From: Planctomycetota bacterium
Lineage (GTDB): Bacteria; Planctomycetota; JACOTG01; JAJDCM01
Direction: 5' to 3'
DNA length: 32,000 bases
NCBI GenBank assembly: GCA_029260825.1
Contig: JAJDCM010000050.1
Location: forward strand, 1-32,000
Made by a program: the position numbers and the translations under genes. Below the pieces are notes generated by a model. It did not search any database, was not told where the DNA came from, and worked only from the letters and a program-made list of their open reading frames with translations. Shown here one piece after another: positions 14,295 to 26,516 of this stretch. Position 1 is the first letter of the stretch; the number at the start of each line of letters is the position of its first letter.

Positions 14295-15956
14295 ATGAGT
14301 TTGACCTTTCTTGACGCCGCCGTCTTCTTTGGATTCATGGCCATCGTCATGGTCGTGTCTCTCTACGCGGGAAGGAAAGAAAAGGGAGCGTCGGATTACT
14401 TTCTCGCCGGACGCTCTCTCACCTGGGGCCTCATCGGGTTTTCACTCATTGCCTCGAACATCTCAACCGAGCATTTCGTTGGAATGGCTGGCTCCGCCTT
14501 CGGAAGAGTCGGCTTTGCCATTGCAAGCTATGAATGGCTATCGGCCGTGACTCTTGTCTTCGTTGCATGGTGGCTCCTCCCCCGATTCCTCTCCGCCGGC
14601 ATCTACACCATGCCGGAGTTTCTGGAGTATCGTTACGATGCAGGGGCCCGCACGATCATGGCCGTCTTCCTCATGATCGCCTACGTCGTTGTTTTCCTGG
14701 CAACGGTTCTCTTTTCCGGAGCGGTGGCTCTCAACGCAATCTTCGATATTCCGGGCCTACTCACCGAGAGATTCGGTTTTTCCCCGGAGGAGGCCAAAAG
14801 CTGGGCCAACGTGGGTGCCATCTGGCTCATCGGAATCATCTCCGGAGGCTACACGATCTACGGCGGCCTGAAATCCGTTGTTTGGTCCGATCTTCTTCAG
14901 GGAGGAGCGCTGCTGCTCGGCGGACTCATCGTCACCATCCTGACCTTGAACATGATCGGAGAAGGAAGCATGATCGAGGGGTGGAGTCGTTTCACCGAGG
15001 CCAACGCGGACAAGCTCCACGTCGTCCTTCCCTGGAACGACCCGGATGTCCCCTGGCTTGCGGTCTTCATCGGTGGTCTGTGGATTCCCAACCTCTTCTA
15101 CTGGGGTCTCAATCAGTTCATCACCCAAAGAACCCTGGGCGCCAAGAGCCTGGCCGAAGGGCAAAAGGGCATCTTCTTCGCCGCCAGCCTCAAGCTCTTG
15201 ATCCCGTTCATCATCGTCATTCCCGGCATCATGGCCTTTCAGCTCTACGGGAGCGAAATCGACAACCCGGACGGTGCCTATCCCTACCTGATCAGCAAAG
15301 TGCTACCGCCTTATCTTCGCGGCATCATGTTTGCCGCACTCTGCGGCGCGGTGATGAGCTCGTTTAACTCCGGCTTGAACTCGGCTTCAACGATCCTCAC
15401 CGTGGATCTCTACAGCAAGTTCGTCAATCAAAACGCAACCACCACCCAGCAGGTGAAGGTCGGAAGAATCTGCACCGGGTTGACCATCATCGTGGCCTGC
15501 CTGTGGGCCCCGGTCATCTCCGGCTTTGAGGGGGTCTTTTCCTATATCCAGGAGATCTGGGGATTCATCTCCCCAGGAATCGTCGCGGTCTTCCTCGTGG
15601 GCATCATTTTCAAGAGAACGCCAGCCATCGCAGCCAAGGGGGCGATGCTTCTTGGAGTACCCCTCTACGCCGCCTGCAGGATTCCAAAATGGATCTGGGA
15701 CGCAAATCACACCGAGCCACCGGAAGGGTTCTTTGGAGCCATTTACGCCTTCAATTCGATCGCGTTTCTCCACCACATGATGATCGTTTTCCTGATTCTC
15801 GTGGCTTTCATGCTGACCATGACTCGCCTGAGACCTCTCCTCCAGCCGGTCGAGATGCCAAAATCCGAGGTCAACATCGAGCCTCACCCCAGGCAATATC
15901 TCTACGGCGCGGTGGTGATTGCGATGACCGGGTGCCTCTATCTCCTTTTCTGGTAA
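14295..15956 (+). CDS. SSS-family sodium:sugar symporter (SGLT-like), likely amino-sugar or sugar uptake
   Basis: A 553-residue membrane protein with about 14 helices. SGLT-type landmarks are SDYFLAGRSLTWGLIGFSLIAS and NISTEHFVG near the N-terminus, GGYTIYGGLKSVVWSDLLQGG in the middle, FYWGLNQFITQRTLGAKSL, and MSSFNSGLNSASTILTVDLY (second Na+ site) near residue 355. The ATG at 14295 lies 4 nt after the stop of the deaminase gene, so the gene is in the nagA operon. This supports import of N-acetylglucosamine or a related sugar. If free GlcNAc is imported, a kinase is required, and none is visible in the window. The long in-frame upstream extension to 14229 overlaps the deaminase gene and is rejected. 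Confidence 0.93.
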   Translation: MSLTFLDAAVFFGFMAIVMVVSLYAGRKEKGASDYFLAGRSLTWGLIGFSLIASNISTEHFVGMAGSAFGRVGFAIASYEWLSAVTLVFVAWWLLPRFLSAGIYTMPEFLEYRYDAGARTIMAVFLMIAYVVVFLATVLFSGAVALNAIFDIPGLLTERFGFSPEEAKSWANVGAIWLIGIISGGYTIYGGLKSVVWSDLLQGGALLLGGLIVTILTLNMIGEGSMIEGWSRFTEANADKLHVVLPWNDPDVPWLAVFIGGLWIPNLFYWGLNQFITQRTLGAKSLAEGQKGIFFAASLKLLIPFIIVIPGIMAFQLYGSEIDNPDGAYPYLISKVLPPYLRGIMFAALCGAVMSSFNSGLNSASTILTVDLYSKFVNQNATTTQQVKVGRICTGLTIIVACLWAPVISGFEGVFSYIQEIWGFISPGIVAVFLVGIIFKRTPAIAAKGAMLLGVPLYAACRIPKWIWDANHTEPPEGFFGAIYAFNSIAFLHHMMIVFLILVAFMLTMTRLRPLLQPVEMPKSEVNIEPHPRQYLYGAVVIAMTGCLYLLFW

Positions 15957-16011
15957 GAGAAGAGATTGCATCCTCAAATCTCCCTTGCAGTTCGTGATAG
16001 GCGGGCTCTAA

Positions 16012-19908
<3,897 letters not shown>

Positions 19909-19921
19909 ACATCATGAGTCA

Positions 19922-22237
19922 TCAGGGAGTATAGATCGTAATCCCCGCATCGGCCAAAGTGCCAAGAACGATTCCACCCGGCCCGCCTCCTCCAAGCATG
20001 AACCCGGTAACTTTCCCGCCACTTGTAACAAAAGAAAAGGCCCGTGCATCCGCGTTGGTGCTGGCTTTGATCTCCTCCCAGGTGGATCCGTCAAACCGGA
20101 GGACGGTGCCGGCAAGGTGTAACGTAGATGTCCCCTCTCCGGCCTCACCCGCTGGCAGATGGTTATTGTTATTGTTGCCCACCAGGATGTGCTCAATTCC
20201 CGGAGCGATCCCGATCGCCGAGTAGTCGTGAACCTGGATCTGCAAGTTCACCGTTCCGCTCACCGTGTCAAATTCATAGACACCGGGCACTCCTTGCAAC
20301 TCCAGGGCATTTTGTTCCCATCGAAGCAGGGTTCCGTTTTGGCCACAAGCATAGATCTGCCTGTCCCCGTTCACAAAACCCGTGGTCACGTCCAGCAACC
20401 CTCGCGTCTTGCCGCCAGGATCCGGCTGAGGAGAGACGTCGCTCCAGGCGGGAAGACTGTTTACGTTCCAGTAAAAAGCAATGGGATCACTCCCCTTTCT
20501 TCCCACCACGAGCCCGACTCGGCTGGACCTGAAAGAGATCGCACTTAGCTGAACATCGTTGACCTGGGGAAGACCGGACAACTCGGTCCAGTTCGTTCCG
20601 CCATCCGTGGTGACAATAATCAACGCCGTCTGCCCAGGTGCTCCGGCATTGACAGGCCCCTTTCGCCCGACGGCCCAGTACTCGCGAGCTCCCTTGTGGA
20701 CGATATCTTCAAGCTGCATGTCATCGGTAATCCCGTTGATTCCAGAAGTCGACCAGGTCTTTCCTCCGTCTGTCGTTCGTACCACGTTTCCCGCGTACCC
20801 GACGGCAATGCCGACCCGATTCGCAGCAAAAGCAACACCGCTCAGGTTCGGTTTCGGGCCAAATCCTTGATCCGGATAGACCTTCTTGAACGTGCACCCG
20901 CCATCTTCGGTGAGAAAGATCTGATCCGGCTGGCCGACGAGGACTCCGTGTCGACGATCCATAAAGTGCATGTCAATGGCTCGAATCAAGTAGTTGCTGT
21001 TATTCTGTGATTTCCAGTTCGTGCCAAGATCGACGGTGTGCCGGAGAAATCCGAAGCTACCGGTTACCCAGGCTTCGCCCGTTCCAACGATTCCCTCCGC
21101 CCCCATGAGCGGTGCGGTATATCCCGGCGCAAAGCGATCTTCCCACATCCCGGTGAACCGGTTCCGCACCCAGATATTCCCCGCATACCCGGACGCCACT
21201 GCGGTTCCTCCTCCGAGATCGGCAACACCGTAGAGAGTCGAGAAACTCGTGTGATTCGCACCCGGATCGATTTGCTCCGGACCCATCCAGTTGAGGCCGC
21301 CATCGAGAGTTCGATAGATCCTTCCGTTTCCGTTTCCAGTCCCACCTACGAGATAACCTCGATCGCCATCTTCAAAGTCGAAATCCCAGGGGTCATTGAA
21401 ATCATCCTCCGGCTCCTCGAGAGTGATCCACCATCGACGCCCCAAACTCGATCTGGAATCGGTGGAATCGGTGTGAAAAACGACTCCCAGCTTTTCTCCC
21501 GCGGGAACATCAGGAGGAAGATTCGTCTCCCAGTTCGCACCGACAACAGCTTTGAAGCCGCCGCTCAGGGTCCCCTGCACGGAAAGGGTGTAGAATTCAA
21601 AATCCATCGGATCGAGCGGTACGACGTCATCGGGATGGCGGAAGATGGACACGTCTTGCCAGTTCAATCCCCCATCTTCGGTCAGCATGAAGGACCAAAG
21701 CCCGGCCACCCATCCGATGTTGGGGTTGTCGGGGAGAAATCGAACACCCCAGAAAACACCTGGGTCCCCATTCTTGGCATCGTGAACGGGCATCATGGGG
21801 TCAAGATGTTGCCAGTTGTCCCCACCATCGGTCGTCTTCAAGATCTTCCCGCCCCGGCCGGAGGCAAACCCGGTGAGACCATCCTCGTGAAAGTCGATGT
21901 CGATGATCATCTGGGCAGCATCCAGGGGAGTATCCTGGATTACCCAGGTCTGCCCTCGATCGGTTGAGTAGCGAATCCGGCCTCCGTCTTCGGCGACCCA
22001 AACCCGAACATCGTCCGGATCGGAGGGGTTTTGCCAGACGAACGGCCGTCTGATGGTGCCACCCGATAGATAATGAAGATCCGGATTTCCCTGGGTAGGA
22101 ATCGGGGTGCAGAGCTGTTGCCTCTCTTCTGCTGATTTCAAGGGGAGGACAGGGCCAAGAATCGGCTGAGCAGGGGAAGAAACCGCCAAGCCCATCAACA
22201 AGGCGACCGGCGTCAGGATACGTAGGGCAGAAAACAT
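19922..22237 (-). CDS. Secreted BNR/Ycf48-like beta-propeller repeat protein
   Basis: The protein has 771 residues with a signal peptide (about 1-24, LTPVALLMGLAVSSPAQ). About ten repeats of 40-60 residues follow, each with a strand such as GIAVGYAGNVVRT and an Asp-box-like turn: TTDGGDNW, TEDGGLNW, TLDGGLNW, TEDGGCTF, TTDGGKTW, TTDGGTNW. Asp-box repeats of this type build the blades of BNR and Ycf48/HCF136-like propellers. I see no sialidase catalytic residues, and the sequence does not resemble a glycoside hydrolase, so a binding or structural role outside the cell is more likely. The start is fixed by AAGGAGG (22246-22252) 8 nt upstream. It lies downstream of pdxH on the same strand with a 121-bp gap and ends 13 bp from the convergent beta-galactosidase gene. 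Confidence 0.85.
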   Translation of the reverse strand: MFSALRILTPVALLMGLAVSSPAQPILGPVLPLKSAEERQQLCTPIPTQGNPDLHYLSGGTIRRPFVWQNPSDPDDVRVWVAEDGGRIRYSTDRGQTWVIQDTPLDAAQMIIDIDFHEDGLTGFASGRGGKILKTTDGGDNWQHLDPMMPVHDAKNGDPGVFWGVRFLPDNPNIGWVAGLWSFMLTEDGGLNWQDVSIFRHPDDVVPLDPMDFEFYTLSVQGTLSGGFKAVVGANWETNLPPDVPAGEKLGVVFHTDSTDSRSSLGRRWWITLEEPEDDFNDPWDFDFEDGDRGYLVGGTGNGNGRIYRTLDGGLNWMGPEQIDPGANHTSFSTLYGVADLGGGTAVASGYAGNIWVRNRFTGMWEDRFAPGYTAPLMGAEGIVGTGEAWVTGSFGFLRHTVDLGTNWKSQNNSNYLIRAIDMHFMDRRHGVLVGQPDQIFLTEDGGCTFKKVYPDQGFGPKPNLSGVAFAANRVGIAVGYAGNVVRTTDGGKTWSTSGINGITDDMQLEDIVHKGAREYWAVGRKGPVNAGAPGQTALIIVTTDGGTNWTELSGLPQVNDVQLSAISFRSSRVGLVVGRKGSDPIAFYWNVNSLPAWSDVSPQPDPGGKTRGLLDVTTGFVNGDRQIYACGQNGTLLRWEQNALELQGVPGVYEFDTVSGTVNLQIQVHDYSAIGIAPGIEHILVGNNNNNHLPAGEAGEGTSTLHLAGTVLRFDGSTWEEIKASTNADARAFSFVTSGGKVTGFMLGGGGPGGIVLGTLADAGITIYTP

Positions 22238-22320
22238 GGACAGAACCTCCTTGTTGAATGGATTCAGAGCGAGGCCAGAAACCTCTCGGTTCTTTTGCGT
22301 CCACGGACCAGGCGATAGTT

Positions 22321-22357
22321 CTGAATTCCTGAAGTTTTCCTCTCCTGGCGAATTCAG
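22321..22357. repeat. Inverted repeat CTGAATTC...GAATTCAG downstream of pdxH
   Basis: Perfect 8-bp arms (22321-22328 and 22350-22357) flank a 21-bp spacer, directly after the pdxH stop and about 100 bp before the BNR gene. No T run follows on either strand, so a regulator site is as likely as a weak hairpin. Confidence 0.35.
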
Positions 22358-22358
22358 A

Positions 22359-22997
22359 TCAGGGCATCAGTCGCACGATCTTCCACGCCCCCCCGCCTTC
22401 GCTCCGTTCATAACGAAGGCGATCGTGAAGGCGAAAACTTCGTCCCTGCCAGAACTCCACCTCCCGAGGTATGAATCGATATCCCCCCCAAAAAGGAGGA
22501 AGGGGGACTGCTGACCCCTCGGGGAAGCGTTTGGCCAGTGAGTCCCACTCGGCATCAAGGGAAGCCCGGTCTTTGACCTCCTTGCTCTGGCGAGATACCC
22601 AGGCCGAAAGCTGAGAACCCCAGGGACGGGAGGAAAAATAGGCTTCGGACTCCTTCCGGGTCAGTCGAGTGACATCTCCTTCGACCCTCACCTGCCGATG
22701 GAGTCGATCCCAGTAGAAATGGAGGGAAGCCACCGGGTTCGCAGCAAGATCCTCTCCTTTTCGACTCTCGTAGTTGGAGTAGAAGACAAACCCGCCCCGA
22801 TCTGCCTGGCGCAAGAGAACCGTCCGGGCTGAAGGAGCCCCCTTCTCGGAGACCGTCGCCAGAGTCATCGCTGAAGATTCGACGAGCCCACACGACTGCG
22901 CTTCCTCCCACCAGCCATGAAACTGGTCCATGGGATGAGGGGCCATCTGATCCCGAAGCAAAGGTTCATCCCCAGGAGAGTCCGGTTCCGTCGTCAT
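22359..22997 (-). CDS. pdxH: Pyridoxamine/pyridoxine 5'-phosphate oxidase
   Basis: The protein has 212 residues, the usual PdxH length. It oxidises pyridoxamine-P or pyridoxine-P to pyridoxal 5'-phosphate with FMN and O2. Family features in order: AMTLATVSEKGAPSARTVLLR (FMN contact), GGFVFYSNYESRKGEDLAANP, ASLHFYWDRLHRQVRVEG, YFSSRPWGSQLSAWVS (substrate site), PPFWGGYRFIPREVEFWQG, and the C-terminal RLHDRLRYER signature. The ATG at 22997 is divergent from the PLD-family gene. A 121-bp gap with an inverted repeat separates it from the BNR gene downstream. Confidence 0.96.
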   Translation of the reverse strand: MTTEPDSPGDEPLLRDQMAPHPMDQFHGWWEEAQSCGLVESSAMTLATVSEKGAPSARTVLLRQADRGGFVFYSNYESRKGEDLAANPVASLHFYWDRLHRQVRVEGDVTRLTRKESEAYFSSRPWGSQLSAWVSRQSKEVKDRASLDAEWDSLAKRFPEGSAVPLPPFWGGYRFIPREVEFWQGRSFRLHDRLRYERSEGGGAWKIVRLMP

Positions 22998-23094
22998 GAA
23001 AACCTCGATGCCCGTGGCCCACGAAAAAAATCCACGGCAACATCTTATGAAAGAACCCTGGATCCTCGCCCATTCTTTCCGTAAACATGACGGT

Positions 23095-23790
23095 ATGAAC
23101 GCAAAAAACTACGAATCCATCCTGGAAAAAACTCTCGACGACCATCGCCTTTCCCGGGGAGAACGAAAAGCCCTTCGCAAGGTCTTTCAGGAAGCTGAGC
23201 TTGACCCAGGTGATCACTCCGAGATCCGAAGCCTCGCCTTTAACCTCGCCCGAAAACACCTGCGACGACCGGAAGATCGTCGGGTGCTCGAGTGGGTACA
23301 AGACGTGGTCTCCCTCCTCTCCCACCTCGATGACAGCCCGCGCGAGGCGACGGAAGCAAAGGCACGCTTCAGTCCAGGGGAGGATTGCGTGCAACTGATC
23401 TCCCATACGCTGGCCCAGGCTCGCACAACCCTCGACATCTGCGTCTTCACCATCACCGATGATCGAATCACCCAGTCCATCCTGGCCGCCTTCCAGCGGA
23501 AAGTCAGGGTGCGAATCGTCTCTGACAACGAAAAAGCAGAAGACCGGGGATCCGATCTCCACCATCTGAGGGAAATCGGTGTTCCGGTAGCGGTCGATAC
23601 TTCGCCTCATCACATGCACCACAAATTCATGGTTGCGGATCAGAACAAAGTCTTGACCGGAAGCTACAACTGGACTCGCTCAGCCGCCAGCTACAACCAG
23701 GAGAACATCGTTCTATGTACGGATCCTCGCCTGGTCAAACCGTTCCATACGGAGTTCGAGAGGTTGTGGCGAATCTTTGGCAACGAGTAA
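23095..23790 (+). CDS. Phospholipase D-superfamily protein with one HKD motif
   Basis: The protein has 231 residues from the ATG at 23095. An N-terminal helical region (NYESILEKTLDDHRLSRGERKALRKVF) precedes one PLD domain from about residue 95: DICVFTITDDRI, RVRIVSDNEKAED and the catalytic HHKFMVADQNKVLTGSYNWT with His175, Lys177 and Asp182. A single HKD motif is the layout of Nuc/PLD6-type enzymes, which act as dimers on DNA, RNA or phospholipid phosphodiesters. No signal peptide is seen, so it is probably cytosolic. Longer starts at 22996 and 23047 are in frame but 22996 would overlap pdxH head to head and the family-like N-terminus begins at 23095. No obvious Shine-Dalgarno is visible. The substrate is unknown. 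Confidence 0.85.
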   Translation: MNAKNYESILEKTLDDHRLSRGERKALRKVFQEAELDPGDHSEIRSLAFNLARKHLRRPEDRRVLEWVQDVVSLLSHLDDSPREATEAKARFSPGEDCVQLISHTLAQARTTLDICVFTITDDRITQSILAAFQRKVRVRIVSDNEKAEDRGSDLHHLREIGVPVAVDTSPHHMHHKFMVADQNKVLTGSYNWTRSAASYNQENIVLCTDPRLVKPFHTEFERLWRIFGNE

Positions 23791-23929
23791 CCGGAGAACA
23801 AGAACTCCTCTATGATGGAGCGGAGTGCGAGAACCAACTCTTCTTTCCTTCGTTCAAGCGAGAACAGGAGAAGAAAAGTACGTACTCTGGATCCATGAGA
23901 ATCAGGTTTCAATCCTACGGAGAGAGTTC

Positions 23930-25441
23930 GTGAATCGGAAGCTAAAACGAACGCTGGGCGCCCTTCTGATCCTGGTCTCCCTGGGCGCGGCCACCTTTAT
24001 TTATCGCACGACCCAGATGCCGACCATTCTGCCCCTTAAAATCTCAAAGGAAACAACCTATCTCGATTCTCCCCGAATGGACAGCGGGCCGATCGATTAC
24101 ATTGCCTACGCAAATCAACATCGGCAGCCAGTCGACCCGAGTCTGAATGCGGCGAAACACCTTCTTTCATACATCGAATCAAGTTTGATCATGATCGGGC
24201 GCGAGGAAGTTCTCTCGACCATGGGGCTTGAACACCTGATCAACGCTGATCTCGACCAGGAAGAAGCTCTCTATCCCGGCCCCAAAAATTTATCAAAGAA
24301 GGAAGCGAATCGCCTTTTTAGTCAACTTTCGGAAGCGACGAGCCGTCCCTTCACTCCTGATGAATTCCCCTTGATCTTCGAGTGGATTCAAGAAAGCGAG
24401 GACCTCTTCCAGAGATTGATCGCTGCAAGTCAAATGTCGTCTTTCCATGTCCCCCTCTTCCTCTCCAAGGAAAAGCCAGTTCCGTTCCTTTCTGCGGAAC
24501 ATTCGTGGTTCAATCTTTCGGAAGCCTTGAAACCCCTTCTCTGTCGGGCTTACCTCCACATTGGTGAGGGAAAGACGACAGAGGCGATTCAAGACGGAGT
24601 GGTCCTGCGCAAGGTGGCGCAATTACTTTCCGGAAAAGATGATTTCGCCTATTTGGCATGCCTTGATCAGCAAGCTCAGGTCTTCGAGCTTTTCTCCACC
24701 ATCGCTCAATCCCCGAAAGCGTCTTCTTCTTTGGCCCGGTTCATTCTTGATTCTCTTCATGCCTCGAAATGGAACCTCCAGGAAGCTCGAAAAGAAGCCC
24801 TTCTTACCAAGCGCCTTCAATACCTGGATGCCCTGACTCATCCGGCCCATGCAGGCATGCAGGGTTCCGATCGAACTTATGTTGACCTGAACAAGATCAC
24901 CCGGACCATCAACCGATACTTTGATGCCGTTGAAACCGCCTTTGCAGATGAGACAAACTCAACCCTCCGCCACGCTCGGCTCCTTTCTCTTCAGGAAGAG
25001 TCGAGGGAAGATTGGTTCCGGTGTAAGAAGGAATCCACCTCTACGCTCGGGTTCCTGAGAACGTTTCTCGATCCCAAGGCGATGTCCGACTCGATCAACG
25101 AGCTTCTTGCTCTCACCCTCCTCACAGGTCTCCCCCTTGACGGATTCTTGAACGGGGAAGCCAGATATCAAACCCGCCGTGATCTTCTTGAAACCGGGCT
25201 TCAGCTGACGATGTTCCGGGAAAAACACGGAAGGCTCCCCACATCGATCTCTGAGCTCGTTCCCGGATTCCTCTCAAACATTCCGATTGATCCCTACTCA
25301 GGACAACCATTTGTCTATCGAGTCGGCGAAAACTCATTCATTCTCTACAGTTTCGGCCCGGATAGAATCGACAACGGTGGGGCCGAAGCCGAAAAAGAAT
25401 CAAACCAGGATGGAGATCTCCTCTTCCGGATGGACTGGTGA
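23930..25441 (+). CDS. Membrane-anchored protein of unknown function with a GspG-like C-terminal segment
   Basis: The start is the GTG at 23930, preceded by GGAGAG; the in-frame region back to 23825 has no ribosome site. The product has 503 residues. It has a basic N-terminus and one transmembrane helix (about 9-26, LGALLILVSLGAATFIY), then a largely helical extracytoplasmic body of about 390 residues without a motif I recognise. The C-terminal 80 residues (LTMFREKHGRLPTSISELVP, IPIDPYSGQPFVYRV, FILYSFGPDRIDNGG) resemble the C-terminal part of type II secretion pseudopilins such as GspG. This tail is frequent in planctomycete proteins. It has no prepilin peptidase site, so it is not itself a pilin. 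It follows the PLD-family gene by 139 bp. Confidence 0.8.
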   Translation: MNRKLKRTLGALLILVSLGAATFIYRTTQMPTILPLKISKETTYLDSPRMDSGPIDYIAYANQHRQPVDPSLNAAKHLLSYIESSLIMIGREEVLSTMGLEHLINADLDQEEALYPGPKNLSKKEANRLFSQLSEATSRPFTPDEFPLIFEWIQESEDLFQRLIAASQMSSFHVPLFLSKEKPVPFLSAEHSWFNLSEALKPLLCRAYLHIGEGKTTEAIQDGVVLRKVAQLLSGKDDFAYLACLDQQAQVFELFSTIAQSPKASSSLARFILDSLHASKWNLQEARKEALLTKRLQYLDALTHPAHAGMQGSDRTYVDLNKITRTINRYFDAVETAFADETNSTLRHARLLSLQEESREDWFRCKKESTSTLGFLRTFLDPKAMSDSINELLALTLLTGLPLDGFLNGEARYQTRRDLLETGLQLTMFREKHGRLPTSISELVPGFLSNIPIDPYSGQPFVYRVGENSFILYSFGPDRIDNGGAEAEKESNQDGDLLFRMDW

Positions 25442-25445
25442 GAGG

Positions 25446-25475
25446 CTAGTATTATTCATGAGGGTCAGCCACTAG
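25446..25475. repeat. Short CTAG-bounded element, relative of the hairpin at 31064
   Basis: A 30-bp unit starts and ends with CTAG (25446-25449, 25472-25475); the ends GCTAGT/ACTAGC are 6-bp inverted repeats. It shares the exact 12-mer ATTATTCATGAG (25451-25462) with the left arm of the larger hairpin (31073-31084). It lies between the stops of two convergent genes. It may be a degenerate copy of the same element family. Confidence 0.5.
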
Positions 25476-25480
25476 CTTTC

Positions 25481-26335
25481 TCATTCCCCGCGAACAAGAG
25501 TCACCGTTCCTGTCCCGAGCTTCTTGCTCCCGTAGCTTCCCGAAAACGAAGTGAAGTCTTCATTCAACCTTCCCCGCACCTCCACCATCAGCTCTTTTCT
25601 CGTCTTCTTTGCCTTGGTTTTTGGGTCCAGGTAGAACACGAAAAAAACGACCCCCCGCTTTGATTCGTCCCACATGCTGGGTACGACGCGAGTCACTTCC
25701 AGATCGCCGAGGGTCATCACCGCGTCGCCCAGCGTCCCTTTTGCCGCTGTGATGGCGACATTGGTTGATTGGCGTGACCAGGCTCCTTTTTCTCCGCTGA
25801 AGGATCCCGACCAATCTCCTTTCCAGACCGACACAGGGGCAGCTCCCCCCCTCTTTTTCAGCTCAAAAGTTCCCGATCCCATGACATTGCGAAACGTACC
25901 GGAGAGTACGGTGCAGGTCGGGTCGAGCCGGGCTTCCGACATGATCTCGTAATTGGCCCCCTTCGAAACGCTATAGAGAATCTTCAACTTGAAGGGACGC
26001 CTCAGGCTGAACTTCTTTGCCTCCACCCGAACCACATCTCGAATGGCCTGCCCGCTTGCTCTATCTATATCGCCATCAGGAAACTCAAGGCGCCATTGAT
26101 AAGAGGAGCCCGCATTCTTCCCCTTCTCTACCTGTGCAGCTCCCGACCAGACACCATCCAGAACGCCCTTCTGGGTCAGCTTGATGGGTTTTTCTTTCGC
26201 ACGGAAGGGGAGAGCCGAAGCCTGGCTCGAGAGGAAGAGGCTTGTGATGAAAAACAGCCCCGTCAAGATGAAGGTGAAAGCCGCGGTAGGGCTCATCGTC
26301 ACGGCACGAGGGGACCATCCCGTTCTGCTATGCAT
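25481..26335 (-). CDS. Secreted or periplasmic protein of unknown function
   Basis: The protein has 284 residues and I do not recognise the family. The ATG at 26335 is preceded by AGGAG 8 nt away. An alternative in-frame ATG lies at 26296. A hydrophobic signal segment (TAAFTFILTGLFFITSLFLS) ends in ASALPF at about residue 43. The mature part is beta-rich, with two similar halves: GVWSGAAQVEKG...YQWRLEF early and WKGDWSGSFSGEKGAWS in the middle, each followed by strands and a 'SGTF/SGSY' turn (LSGTFRNVMGSGTF, FSGSYGSKKLGTGT). This suggests an internal duplication of a small beta-barrel or lipocalin-like unit. Only one cysteine is present. No functional link to the neighbours is evident. Confidence 0.75.
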   Translation of the reverse strand: MHSRTGWSPRAVTMSPTAAFTFILTGLFFITSLFLSSQASALPFRAKEKPIKLTQKGVLDGVWSGAAQVEKGKNAGSSYQWRLEFPDGDIDRASGQAIRDVVRVEAKKFSLRRPFKLKILYSVSKGANYEIMSEARLDPTCTVLSGTFRNVMGSGTFELKKRGGAAPVSVWKGDWSGSFSGEKGAWSRQSTNVAITAAKGTLGDAVMTLGDLEVTRVVPSMWDESKRGVVFFVFYLDPKTKAKKTRKELMVEVRGRLNEDFTSFSGSYGSKKLGTGTVTLVRGE

Positions 26336-26516
26336 GTTTCGACTCCTGCATTGAAAACCTGGATGGCGCGTAAAACCATCATAGCTTCAAAAGGCGTCGC
26401 TTCGGCCCAAAAAAACTCGTTCCCCCTCTCCTCTTCTTGCTAAAACCGGGTTCTTCAATGATTCAACGAAAAATTCACGGTGCGACCGAATCGAGACGAA
26501 CCCAGCAAGGACGACC

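Noticed and set aside
19909..19926. Sequence CATGAGTCATCAGGG between convergent genes, similar to the right arm of the hairpin at 31064
   Set aside because: The match is imperfect, lacks CTAG borders, and part of it is the coding end of the BNR gene. Chance is the simpler explanation.
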